Of a DNA stretch of 64,000 bases, positions 1 to 13,544 are shown in pieces (position 1 is the first letter of the stretch; each line of letters starts with the position of its first letter). The DNA lies in NCBI GenBank assembly GCA_026419785.1, contig JAODTK010000023.1:62001-126000 (forward strand), in the 5' to 3' direction. Position numbers and translations under genes: made by a program. The notes below the pieces were generated by a model that was given only the letters and a program-made list of their open reading frames with translations, made no database searches and was not told the DNA's origin. The DNA comes from Sclerodactyla briareus (lineage: Eukaryota > Echinodermata > Holothuroidea > Dendrochirotida > Sclerodactylidae).

Positions 1-3000
1 GTTTTTCCGTCATCAGTAATGTATGACGTTTAATTTCGGGTGTCCTCATGTGTTGAATAACTTCGACTGTTATTCTACATTGCAACGAGTAAAATTTCGG
101 TATATAGAGAGTAGTCGCTAACCCCTTTGTGGATTAGGGTAGGTTAAGTTGGAGGAGGGAGGGAGGGGGTGTCAGGTTTGATTGAAGGCGAAAAATGGAT
201 GTTCGCTCCTTATTTGCTGCATGATGAGCCGAAGGCGCATTTTTTGTGGTCAGGCCTTTGCGTAGGACCCGACCGGCTTGGTTTACCTCGGCATCATGAT
301 TGAACTTTAACCCCTTAACCCCAGGGCGAGCCCAGCTTATACTTGATAGAGGGCGGTCTGATATGTTCTTGACGTACTCTTTCTGTTTATTTTGCCTCAG
401 AATTGTAGGTTGCCGGGTTATAAATAGGCTACGTATAACCGCGCACCGGTCCCTGAGAGGTCCGTAGATACTCCGTTTTTTTTTTTTTTTATCCTAGTTT
501 TTTGCAATCCTGTTACACTTACGCGCCTGTGTAAGACTAACATATGGGAATCGTATAATTTCAGTACGATGGTAAGTAAAATAGACACAGGCAGGTGCTT
601 TGTGAGGATGCAGTGTGCACCCTCTCTGGTAATTGGTGGCCCTCATGAGAAGCCGGGTTGAATAGCCGGAAGCCCCAAAGGGGCTACAACAGAATGGGCG
701 GAGCCTATCTGCGCTTGCCCGTAAGGGTGGTGCCGCCTTTTATAATCCAGTAGTCCTCTTCGATTCGACACAATCAGTGAAAGTGGCCGATCTCTTGAAG
801 GCCCCTGTGTGTGCTTCTCTTGAAATCGACTCTGTGACATTTGGCCTGTCGGGAGAGTTCGGCGCGTCAATTCTTGCTCTGTTTTGCTACGCTGCACGAC
901 GGACTGACGATTTCCAGGTCATGGGGGAGCCCTCGCCGGTGGCAGTTACTGAACAGGTAGTCTTGGTAGATTTTCGTTGACTCGTAGGTGGGTCGCTACG
1001 TAGCCTTCCGAGAATTGGTGGTCGCGGTTCTCCACTCCTTGATTAGAAGACTAGTCTTCTCCTGGACAGATGTTAAGTGTCAGGTGTCTGGTTCCCGGAT
1101 CTTTTGTATGAAAGATTCGAGACTAAGACTAGATTCCTAAAGCCGGATACTTTTAGCCCTGTCGATTTCAGATTCGTCCGAACTTGCGTCCTTTTCGGGT
1201 TCTGGTGTTGACGGGTTTGCTGGAATTAGCGATTCGTCTACCTCCATCATGGGAAAACAGCAGCGTTAACGTATAACAGGTCGCGAAATCGCGGAAGGGC
1301 AATTCGAGGAAGCTTTAGTTCATTTATTAAGTTGTCTGTCGTCCGTCGTCGTTGTTGTTGTTTAATTATTATTATTATTATTGCATCAACTTCTATAGGA
1401 AGAAAATAGTCAACCCGAGGTCTCAACATCCCGAGGAATATCCACCGGATGAAATCCCCTGGCTGTTGTATAGACTATCCGTCATAGGTCTAAGTCACAG
1501 ATCGATAGTAGTTCCACCGGATCAAGCAAACCAGTATTCAGACTGCGCCCAACAGTAATTAGCATTGACATACTCCATATTGCAGCAAGGATCCACTGAT
1601 AAATTCACCAAACGTGTAAATGGGAGGCCGTGCCGATGTTGCTTTATCTCAGGGATAATCTAGGTATATTCGAATCAACTATAGTCCTGCTCATCCCCAG
1701 TCAAAGTGACGGAGAAATTCGGCCACTGCATCACAGCTCCACTGTAGAGGTGTCCAATATGATATAAAGTAAACTTTTCCCATATTTGAATATATTTGTT
1801 AACGTAGTGTTATGCTGGGTTTCCTGTTTTTTGCAAAGTTTTTTGTCATTGCCCTCGTGCATGGAAACTCGTAATGTTGATTTGTATATTCGAGTAATGT
1901 TGAAGGTGGTTGAGTTCCTTCTTGAGTTTGACTGTGACACACATTTTGGACATTACGGCACCCATTGGGCGCAGATTTCACCATGTTGCGAAGCTTTAGT
2001 TGTCCGATCCAGAATACAATTACTTGTGTTTTACCTCTCTAATAAACCAAACCTTTGATGGTTTTAACCTTTCCCGAAAGCCATGTTCGGGCTACTAAAT
2101 GCAATTATGTGCAGGTTTAACATTACATCGAATAAAAAATTGTTTTTGCGGAGGGAATGAGCCGCCGATGATCTCTAATCGTCGTCCATAGAAACACATG
2201 TTCTTGGCCGGTGGAGGATTTCATTCATGTTTTTCGGTCACCCTGGCACATATGCTCCCTTCTATAATGACAGAATATACTGGTTTGCATCCGTGTGAAA
2301 ATATAACCGTGGCTCAATGGCATCGAACAATCAATACAACGAATGATTGCAGATAGTTTTGAACATTGTTACTAATTGCACCTGTAGATGCGGGCCGCGT
2401 CATGTGGAATCTCTATATCGGAGACTGTCTACGGGTATTGTGGGAAGACTGCCCATAATAGGTCCTTAAAACCTACCAACTCTCCTAACATTGATGTGTA
2501 GTATCTGACAGCCCAGGTGCCTGAGAAAAGAACGAACGAAAAACCACGATATCGTAACTGAACATTCCTCACATCATGTTGGTTTATCTCAATAGCGAAT
2601 TGTAGTCTCGAATATCCTACGGCATAGTTCTTCTTGGGGACCGCTCCGAAACAGTTGCTATGCTGGGTTCGCTATTTTCAGACCTGAATGATTGTATGTA
2701 GGTTTTGGCAAGTTTTGTGGCATTTTTTCGACACTGTACTATATAGGTACAGTGGTATAACAACAAGCATTTCACAAAACCTTAATTTCTGTATCAGCTG
2801 TTTAAGTACCCATTCATTCATAATATGAACCCCACAGCAGTATAATTAGAGAGCCTGATTGGGACGATAACGGTATTTAGGGGACCGCTCGACATCTTCG
2901 AGGATGCGTGATTATTTGGGAAAAGTATTAATAAATATGTTAAAAAAACCCTTTTTTGGCTCATGTGGTTTACCCTGAAATACCCGTAGACCTATTATGC

Positions 3001-4870
3001 AAGCTCTAGCCCACGGAGATACACGGAAAACTTTTCAGTGCGTGTTGTGTGTTCGAGGGATTCGTTCGAAAAAAAAGAGAAATGAGAAAAAAAGAGAGAC
3101 AAGAAGGCTACGTCCGTGCTCACGCGGGACATTCGGCATGATGCATTCTATCATGTGCTATTACAAACCCCAATTCTGGAGAAGCAATACATTGTATATC
3201 CTTGCAGCATCCCATGAATATTAAATCAGTCGAATAATGAACAAATATTGAATACAGTATGCCCTTGCGAGTAGTATTAAAAACGTTTCTCACGTAATGT
3301 CTGTTTTAATACTATAACTTGAATAGAGGGTTCCCATAATATAAATCTTATAGTGACATACAAACAAGACACAAAATGTGTCGGAATCCTTGCCAGCGCT
3401 GACAGGCTATGGCTAATGCGTCCAAACCAGAAAACTTGTATTACCCCTTATTAGATATGTCAGTTCACTTAGAATTCTATGTAATCGACACATTTTGAAT
3501 TCCAAATATTATCCTTGCCCTCTACGTCCTTCCAATTCCTTCTTAATTTGTGTGGAGGAGGAAGAACAAACTACCTCCCCAATCACCAACTGGAGTGTTA
3601 TTCAATTTTGAAAAGTTTGGAATCACAAAAAAGTGAGCAAATTGGGACCCTCCGGTGAATACAAAAATGACCCTGACTTGTGTAGGGACAAAGTTGTCAT
3701 CCGGCAAGTTTCGTTCACATTAGACACATTTTCGCGTTAATTATGCCAAATTAGCGGGAATGTAGCAAGTACTTACAAAGCTTGGGGTCAACCAATGGAT
3801 ATGGCAAAATTGCATCGTAGAAGGATCCAATGACCCCTTGTTTGGGTAAGCGTTTATGGTTGATTAGGCTATTTCAGACATCGATATCACTCTGTTGACC
3901 TCAGATGAGCATTGGACTGACCACACAACAACAGAGCGGGGGGGGATGGGAGGGGGGGGAATATAGGGGTCGGCAGCCGTCCAGTGTCAAGTATAACCAG
4001 TATTGTCTGATAGAGGTTTCACGATGACAACCACATTCTTTCGAGCAGGGCTAGGAAATACGGGTCATTCTGTCATTGACACGACGTGTAAAAGATATAT
4101 GTTCTCTTGTGTAATGATGTTGATTCTTTCTTTACAGAACCGGTTTTGGAGACATCTAAAATGCTAATATCACTGAGCGCCTGGCCTTTAGAAAGATTTC
4201 TTTTAGTTTAGCCCAATAGCTCAAACTCAATGTTTGCAATTGTGTGCTAGAGATAGGTCGTAGGTTTTTCGGTACCCCCTGTTACCGGTTTGTGCATGGT
4301 TCGATTGGGGTTCTGGGGTCACCGCGGTGAGGGGGTCTACATGTACCGTTAGTGTTTGAAACAGTTAATTCAAAACAGGATGTTGCCTGCACCTACCTCA
4401 TGGTTTCAGGCTTCTCTTCCCCGTGGACAACCTGTTCAGGGGCACTCCACCCTCCCTCTGCCATATACACTACGGGTAGTACTCTTGAAACTAACTTAAG
4501 ATTGGCCTACTGTTGAGAATGCTCATAGATAAATCATCAAAATTTGTCATAGGCCAGGGAGTTAGTGTATGCATAGTACACTGAGAGCTTCATACACAAC
4601 TACACATTGCAAGTGAGATTGGTGTGTCTCGAGACTGGACCAGAGTGATAACACAAAACCACGTGACTATAGGACAAACATGGTGAAGGTATTGTGGTCA
4701 TTACTGCGGTTGCACAAGACAAGATCAGTATGTCCAGCGAAATAGTGTGTATAATGTGAAGGGGGACAATAGGGAGTCATAAGGTGTTTATGACAGTACT
4801 ATCTACACACTATTACTTGGGTTGGCATCTGGAGGTGAAGGCCCTGCCTCAAATGGGTATCACACACCAC
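1..4870. other. No recognised gene (4.9 kb)
   Basis: I find no recognisable protein domain, RNA gene or repeat family here. Open frames are all under about 100 codons and match nothing I know. Small features only: a T-run near 477-490, a short (ATT)n tract at about 1364-1382, and a G-rich patch near 3938-3960. Single exons of a host gene could be missed because indels break frames throughout the window. Confidence 0.5.
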
Positions 4871-4874
4871 ACAC

Positions 4875-4915
4875 ATATTATATATATATCTATATTTATA
4901 TATTAATATAACATT

Positions 4916-4946
<31 letters not shown>

Positions 4947-5016
4947 TTTTTATATATATATAATATATATATATATATATAATATATATATAGATATATA
5001 TATATATAGATATATT
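4875..5016. repeat. (TA)n microsatellite
   Basis: About 140 bp of nearly pure alternating T and A with a few ATTTA and GATA interruptions. The Tyr/Ile-rich frame read through it on the minus strand is a translation artefact. It lies just upstream of a family B repeat. Confidence 0.95.
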
Positions 5017-5149
5017 TTAGATATTCGAAGGCACTGGGCAAAAATATAATATATATATCATAGTTGAAAGACATGTAGGCTCCCACGCATAGGAGGGAAA
5101 ACTTCATGCAGTTGCTAGGCGAACAAAAATTATTTCCTTACAAATCCAT

Positions 5150-5880
<731 letters not shown>

Positions 5881-7110
5881 GGATGTCAAATTAGGACAAT
5901 TAGTCCTTTATTCCCAAAGAACAAGCCCCTACGTTTTAGAATTATGTTACACAATCATTCTCCAAACAATATGCAACAAATAAAGAATATTAGCTTGCAA
6001 AAGTGTTGTTAATTTGACTTTTTGAGGCTACTTCATATTAATGGGAAAACGAAAAGTGCAGATTTGTTTCAATTGTCATCTTCCAATAAATATCCATCCT
6101 GACTTACTTTACTTCCTAAAGCAGTGATGTCGAAACACAAACTATACTACAGATCACATCCTTTCACAGAGATTTAGTAGTGGCCCGAGGCCCGTTTCAG
6201 ACTATTTTTCCCTTCCAATATTGAGACGTAAACTAATTTTCTACGTTCTACGTTCACTTTACACCATTCAGGGGCGCAGACCTGGATGTTATAGGGTTTC
6301 AGCTGTAATGTTTCAGGGTATTGGAATAGGACAGCCATCTTTGGGGGGGGATACGCTATTGCCTACGCTCGTTCGTTACTGTTCCATTCCCTGAGTCTCA
6401 ATTACGACAGAGGCGGCGGCATATGAACATCTCCCAGATAGTAAGGACGTCGCTCTAGCAACTGCGTTTATTACCGGTACGGTTAAACCCATTGTTGTGG
6501 ATTGATTATAAGATGTTGAAGATCGATAGATTATTCGCGACTAAATTAGAAAGTCCCTGTATGTCCATATAACCGTGCAAGGTCATTCTCCAATTCTTTA
6601 GGTAGCCCCAAGTCATCACAACTTATCGTTAATTAAAATGCCCTTTTATACCTTGACTTTCCACTGTTTGGTTTATATAATTCAATGCGATGAATACTGA
6701 TGAATTATACATACAAGTATCGGTCCTCAACCGTCACGAACTCTTCATATAACACCTGCCTTTTCATAATTTAATATTTCTTTGCCTCCATCATCGTCAT
6801 GATCTCTTGTACCTCCAATTCTCACAGACCGTGGCCTCAGTTATAGAATGAGATGTATACTAGTCATACGAACGATATCTTTCCTTGATAGAATTTTGCT
6901 TCTGGATAATATTTCGGTTCTACCTCCATTTAATAACTATAACTTTCCTGGTCTAATTGTGGCTGAAACTAACCACTCTGTGGTTCGTCACACAGAGGAT
7001 GACTAGATGATTGTGGGGATTCGCAGACTAATTAATGCGACCACGGCACCGGAATATGTCGCTCTATTGAATTGAGATTCATTCGAGACAAGTGGAGACG
7101 ACGTAGGTGT
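5881..7110. other. No recognised gene (1.2 kb)
   Basis: AT-rich sequence between two dispersed repeats. I see no domain, RNA gene or repeat motif that I can name. Confidence 0.5.
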
Positions 7111-7850
7111 AACTCGGTTATACCAGAAAGCCTAAAGTCTTAGTGATTCCTTTGACTTTCTTTGACACCTTTAGCCAGACACAGGACAAAGTGAGATATT
7201 GCACCAGCTCAGTATGGGCAACAGAACGGCTGCCAAATTTTCCTAACTAACCAATAGGGTTCTTGTCTTCTTGATAAGGAAGCTATACGCTAATTTCAAG
7301 GTTTTCAGACGTTTGGGGGTTTCGATCTTGGTGACCGTCTATGACGCTGCCCTGACCCTAAAAACGTTTTAGGGATACATGTCTCATCATGGGAAACACA
7401 CATACCAAGTATAGTCATCACATCCAGGTGGAGTCGAGTTATCATGTTTTACAAGCCAAATTGGCCAAAATTATTGACAAATTTTCTATTTTATGACGGC
7501 AAACACAATAGATTCTGTACTCCCCATAAGAAGCTATACACCAAATTCCAACTTGATCAAGATCAACCACTCTGGACTGGAGGACTTGGACTTGACCTCT
7601 GGTGACCTTCAGGTGACCTCTGGCCTGACCCAAAACAATAGAGTCCATGTACTTATCATGGGGAACACACATCCAAGTATGACCTTCCGAGTTATCCGTG
7701 TTTGCAAGCCATCGTCAGATACCTCATACACCACCCAATCACACACACAACAAGCCACACACACACTGTTCATGACTGCATAGATCCTTGACTTCGCCAA
7801 GGAACCAAAAGAAGGCCTGTCTTTTCCGGTAACGGCCAGCAATCAGCATT
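7110..7850 (+). repeat. Dispersed repeat family A, short copy
   Basis: It opens with a leader ('agaaagcc...cttagtgattcctttgac...ccagacacaggac...gcaccagctcagta') that recurs at 13545-13640. Two units follow, each with a 'caatagggttc-tgtactccccataagaagctac' half and a 'catgtactcatcatggg-aacacacatacc' half. The copy closes with a short CA tract, 'gactgcatagatcc', and a hairpin CCTTG-loop-CAAGG at 7786-7802. This is the short version of the expanded array at 13.5-15.3 kb. Confidence 0.75.
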
Positions 7851-10800
7851 AACGAGAACGTAAAAAAAAAAATATCACCACTCCCAAAACCAACAGCGCC
7901 GGCCACACACGAACGATAATGACAAAATGAGAGCGAACCGTGAGCGATAAACTACTGGAATGAATTTGAAGAGAAAAATGTTAACTGATGAGGCGGATGT
8001 TCGCATGCGACGTCACACAGTCTTTTCATCTGCCAGCGGCGCCCGACCGCTGTTTTATCCTTGGTTCCATTTTTATCGTTATTGTTATATTATTTTAACG
8101 TGCAGCAAACAGTTGTTTCTGGACTTCAGTAATCACATAAGACAGTGGAACACTGTTCCATGTACAGGCTACGTACTTGTTATCATGTATATTTTTCACA
8201 CAATCGCTGTTCGCGATCGTTCCTTAGGTGAAATGTGGCCTATATTCACTGAAGAATACTATACTTTAATCTTCATTATAACTACAAAAACAATCGGTCT
8301 ATCTGTCTTTTACCTGTCTTTCAGTCTGCTGGTTTATCTATATGTGTTTACGATTGCTGGGTATTCTGAACAGTCGTATTGTTATGATACTTAGGAGTGT
8401 TTACACAGTTCAGATTGATGTTCATTTCTCTCGAACGTAACACTTTCATTATTGTAAAGTTTGGACTATTTTGATGAAATCTAGTGTAGTTGGCATTTCG
8501 GTTTGCCCGATTCCAGAAAACGTTCGAGATATGCAGTTATTTTCGCGACTGATCTAGAAGGCTGCCTAAAAAAAATCCTCTTTTGATCCAGCAGTCGTAA
8601 TGTATCAGTTTGATTTTAGCCACACATAAATAATAATTCGATCACGATGCAATCATTACCAGCTTTCGAAACTGACAATCCTCTTTTCTTTGCCTCGCCA
8701 AACGGTACGTTCTGCAGGGGCATGTTCACTACTAGAATGTGGTATATCTATAACAAAGCTAACCCACAGCTAAAAAGCGTAACTCGCAACGTCGGTACAA
8801 AAGTTGCTAATTCCACAATGAATATCTTAGTTTGTTATGATAACCAAACCTAAATATGCCTAGTGTTGCATAGTAATTATACTGAATAAGCATTGTAACA
8901 TTGTTCACGAAGCCAATAATGTAAATAGAGGCCCTCCCTCCCCACCCTCACCCCATGTGCCATACGTACACCCAGACCTGGTTATCGCACCCGGCTATCA
9001 TATATCGGCGTCGTATGTTGAGGTTAAAGTGTAGTAAATTTAGAATAGACAAGATGCGGGCTTAATGTAGCTAGTTAAACCAAGTCGTAACTCGGCGGGA
9101 AATGGCCATCACCCAAACCCAGAAATTCAGTGAATATACCGGGACGTGGGACTACAAAGGATCGGCGACAATTTGAATGTAAAGTAATGTATTCTTGTCT
9201 TCTTCCGAAAAATCTAGGTCATCGCATTCTATTCAATTACTTTCACGACACTCACCTGCACCTGCCAGACTGGTAGCTGTGGTACAGACACCAGGACTCC
9301 CCATTCATGCCATGAACATTTATCGTTAAGTTCATTTCGACACAGCACACGTCTTTGGAATCACTTGGAGTTAATGTTAATGTAGTTAAAGTCAATTGAT
9401 TTGTCCGCGCAAAAACCCTACGTTGACCGGGAGTTATATTCTCTGTTCGAATCGCGGTTCGACGGCGGTTCGAAGTATTTCCGACCAACTAAGCACAGTC
9501 AATCGTTCGGACTCGAGGTCCTAAAATACTCAACCTCGATGGTTTTTTCTCTCGCCACAACAGTCATTATGGGCATGCAAAACACCAAACTATGTGTTTC
9601 TCTACATTGTAGTGTTTTATCCATCTGTTTCCCCCTCTATCCAGTTCGAACGCTCAGAGAAGGCGTGCCGCCTGTACCTCGGCTTGGTGTGTGATTCTAG
9701 CCTAATCGGTACAGCCAACAAACGTTTCGCTATGATAGGCTATCTATTCAGTCTGTAAGGTATCCATCAACGGATTTTATGTGAGCTAATGGGAACAGTA
9801 ACCTTTAACGACTGTTGGGTTGAGTGGATATCCTTCGTATCCAAATAAGTTAGGCAATAATCAGCAACCCTAACAAAAATGTTGGCACAGCCTAACGTGG
9901 AATAGACATATTGATTGAATTTGGTTTCACCAGCTTATGAGGTTGTATATTACAGGTACCTGCATCCCCTTCCGATTATTTGCCCGAATTTCTCAACAGT
10001 GTCTTAACTTTTTTTTTTTCTGCTTGAAGCAAGTACTTCTTCTTGATCTTGGTCGAAATATTGAAACAAGTTTGGGCATATCTAAACGTAAACCGGTGAG
10101 GCCCATGGCATGAATGAGCCGTATACATAAACATACAATCTGTCATATATGACCAAAGGGAATTAGCATTTCATGGAAGTGGTAGGGTCCCTTTCCCCAT
10201 GAGCTGGTCACACACAACGATTCTGTGCGTATTTGATCACACATGTTAATGTACGGTGTGGTCATGATGACGGAATCTATTCCATTTCCTGCTTTCTTTT
10301 AACGTCATAAATGAAAGTTTAGTACAAACAAATATCTCAAGATATGTTGCCAGAATTCCCCCACAAGTACAAGGACATGAGAAACATGGGAGGTAACGAA
10401 ATTAATGCTTAAAGAGTGGTAAAAACTATTTTAATATACTCCGCTATTAGGCACGTTTTCTTTTTTATACCAAACATATTCCATGGGTGTGAGCATGCGT
10501 GCCAGAAACTGGAACATTGTGTTATAGGACCTATTTGGATATTCTATGGGTGGGATATGACTACTCCATATTCCAGGGTAGGGGAAGTTGCCATACTCCT
10601 GAGGGGTGGTTGATATACTTCATTCAAACAGCACTCACATTCAATTATTGTCCAGGCTGAGAGGGGGAGGTTACCAATTGTAAGCAACAGGCAAATATTA
10701 AGTGACGGGTAACAAAATACTGTCATGCTTTAAAGGCATAGGGGTCCCTATCCAGACCCTTACCTCAACGTTTGTCCAAGCTGACTGAGGAACCTATCAA

Positions 10801-12840
10801 CCAAGGCAGTAACCAGAGTCGGATCCTTTCGAAAAAAGAAAAAAAAAAAAAAACAGACATTGTACTTGTAAGCAATAAACGATGGTTTAAATTAATCCAG
10901 ACACCAATATATAATATATCATCAGATAAATTATATCAGCACAGTATATGGCACACTCGAATTATATAAATTGATGTGTTCACCGACGATATTTGCGGAA
11001 GAATACATCGTAATACTTACCTACATGTCTATAACTATGGAATTACCATAATAGACGCTCACAGAAATTTAAGTGGTAGCGGTTTAGAGTTACCACTGTT
11101 GTGATGGCGTGACGCTACGCATTTGTGATCTGAGGGCCTACCCGGGGCATGGGGCCATGGGATAACGGATAAGCAAAATGTATGTGGCTAGAACTGCAAC
11201 GCCTAATACTCTGCAGAACAAAGTGGGTGATAAAACACTGTGAACTCAAAATCAATAAAATAGTGTCCATTCAGTCGAGTTTTCTGGCAGACAGTAGAGC
11301 GCTTACAAAATATGTGGTTTGCCTGCTGCTTGCCCGCTTAGGTCGGTTAGCTCAACTATTTCTACTGTAATTCCAGACCTTAAAAAAACAGGACCCAGGG
11401 TGGTGACAGCCTTTTGACATTGAAAACTTTTTCCCACTGTTTTCTTGTTTTCATTTTGCCAATTTCTTGCCTTCGATAGAAGTGTTGTTTCATGTGGCGC
11501 TCGCTACTTGTCATCACCAATATGTTTTTTTCTCGTGGAAGTACGGAAACTATATGATAGAACATTCACGGAATGAACATTCCTGACTAATGGCTCTCTT
11601 ATTGTGAATTGGTCTCGTCATAGACAAATATAGGCAAGGATGTGGTTTTTCTGGTATTCTGAAAATCCTCCAGGCAGAGAAAACGGAAATCGGAAGCTAC
11701 GAGCAAATCAGTGGTTGCAATTCACTTAGAAAGTAGTGGCGCCGACAGACAACTCCTGACAAATGTCCAGCGGCCGTATGCCCTCACTAATTTACATTAA
11801 TTCTGTGGGCCATCAAGTTTTTTTATTTTATAGTTTATACCTGAAGCTTAATATTAGGTGTGTTTTCATTAATACAATTTGTGGATGTGGTGTTCGAGGA
11901 CAACTTGGGTATTCGCATGGCGAATAGTTTTAGTAAGGAAGCTTCATTTATTAGGAAGCTTCCATGCCCGTGATCTACCATGTCGAATGATGGTTAATAC
12001 ACATTTATGTAAACCTACAAGTGATGCCTGTGTATGGTTGACGTACCGTGGTGTTGTAGCCACTACGGATTAACCATGTCTAATGCGACCACGGACTCTT
12101 CGTGATCTGCACTATGTTTTTTTTTTTTTCCAAACCCGTCATCACATCTAAACAAAGGACTCTAGAATGAGAATGGAGCTAGAATGTTCTACAATATCAA
12201 ACCTTGATGTATATCTCTGTTTGGTGAGAAAAGAAAAAAAGCCTAAATTCTCGCTCCACTAACTGGGCATAATTCATCAAGTATTCATGGGCAAGTCAGT
12301 TTATATGAAATGTGAACATTTTCCTGACATCACCAGTTTTCTTTCGATTACTTACGGCTTGTATTTACCAAGAGATAAGTATCCGAAGCTTCGGGCGTTG
12401 GGGGGCTGCCATCTCCAAGTGTAGAGAAATGGGGAAAAGCCCCGTACCATAACAAGATGAAGGCCGTCAATATGACTATATGGTTGTCTGAATGATGGTG
12501 CGTTTGCGTTCCGTGGGGAGGAATTTAGTTAAAAGACTGTCGCAAGCTTCTGGAGAGCCAAGAACCGTGAATTTCAAGCGAGGCTATGGACCCATCGGAT
12601 TTTCGTTGGAGAATCCCTTATTTCCGGTAATTGGCTCAAATTCGGGAATTTTAGGGATTTGGGGGGGGGCCCTAACTTCCAAACCCTTCGAGTTATAGCT
12701 CTCATCAAGTGAGAGCTTGTCCTTTCTCTTTCAAATAAGGAAGGTCCATGTCAGTGGGGTAAAGTTTTCGAAACGAACCATTTTTTTCTTCTTCAAACGT
12801 CATTTTTCGCATATCCAGATCTGACCATGAGGCCAGTAGA
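7851..12840. other. No recognised gene (5 kb)
   Basis: No feature I can name. A 144-codon open frame at 7960-8394 (+) has a hydrophobic C-terminal half but no motif I recognise. Other frames are shorter. There are short A/T homopolymers near 10011, 10836 and 12117. Host exons cannot be excluded. Confidence 0.45.
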
Positions 12841-12844
12841 TTAT

Positions 12845-13265
12845 TGTCCAGTCCAGATTAGAGCATCCGAATGCAGATCGAAGATTGATGAGTTCGAATC
12901 CCAAATACAATCAGCTATTTGGTGTGACCATTGTTGCAACCCTAATCGGGGGTAATAATTTGCGACCAGTGAGGAATCTGAGTACAACTGCGCTTCCAAT
13001 GACAAGCTAATGACCAACTAATCCCAAATACAATCACCTGTCACGGTTGGGACAATGTGCACCCTACGCAGGTAATAATTTGCGACCAGTGGGAATTTGA
13101 GTACAACCTGCCGCCTACTTAATACCCCGGATTGCCGGCGAGCTTCCCAGTATAGTCATCAATGTATGTGGACCGCTTCGAGGATGTCTAACGACGTTGG
13201 AAAGCACGATATAAACACTACATATAATCATCGTTCTATAATAATAATAATGTGTAATAATAATG
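12845..13265 (+). mobile_element. tRNA-derived SINE with internal duplication
   Basis: The head at about 12850-12903 reads 'ttagagcatccgaatgcagatcg...gagttcgaatccc'. It has an A-box-like TTAGAGCA stretch, a B-box (GTTCGAATCC) and a TGCAGAT anticodon-loop-like stretch, resembling tRNA-Cys. The body follows, then a tail 'gttggaaagcacgatataaacac...' running into ATAATAATAAT, a layout common in animal SINEs. The body contains two copies of a segment with 'cccaaatacaatca' and 'ggtaataatttgcgaccagtg' about 120 bp apart. Pol III transcription and LINE-dependent mobility are inferred from the family type. This is not a functional tRNA gene because the acceptor stem is not closed. Confidence 0.7.
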
Positions 13266-13544
13266 ATTCATAAAATTAACAGTACGGGGCGCAACAAAAT
13301 ATACATGTTTCGATTAAGGATCTACAATCTTGGGGTAGCCTGTATATACAAACGTGAAAAAAAAGAAAAAGAAGGACCTTCAGGATGTCAAGGGAGAGAT
13401 TGGCGGGAGCCCCTGCCTTTGATTATGAATATGGCAGCGCCAAACAGTTTCATGGCTCTTGCCGTGACCACGCCTGGATGTTCGCGGATATGCAACAACT
13501 TTAGGCACATGCAAGTATTATGAAATGCAGGTTGCCAACGGCAA

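Noticed and set aside
4799..5107. 102-codon Tyr/Ile-rich frame, and similar frames at 20308-20538, 29484-29684 and 43249-43479
   Set aside because: They are translations of (TA)n tracts.
7960..8394. 144-codon ORF as a membrane protein gene
   Set aside because: It has some hydrophobic stretches but no recognisable motif, no clear gene context and no splice structure I can support.
12845..12905. Functional tRNA-Cys gene
   Set aside because: The boxes are tRNA-like but the acceptor stem does not close, and the sequence continues into a SINE body and tail.
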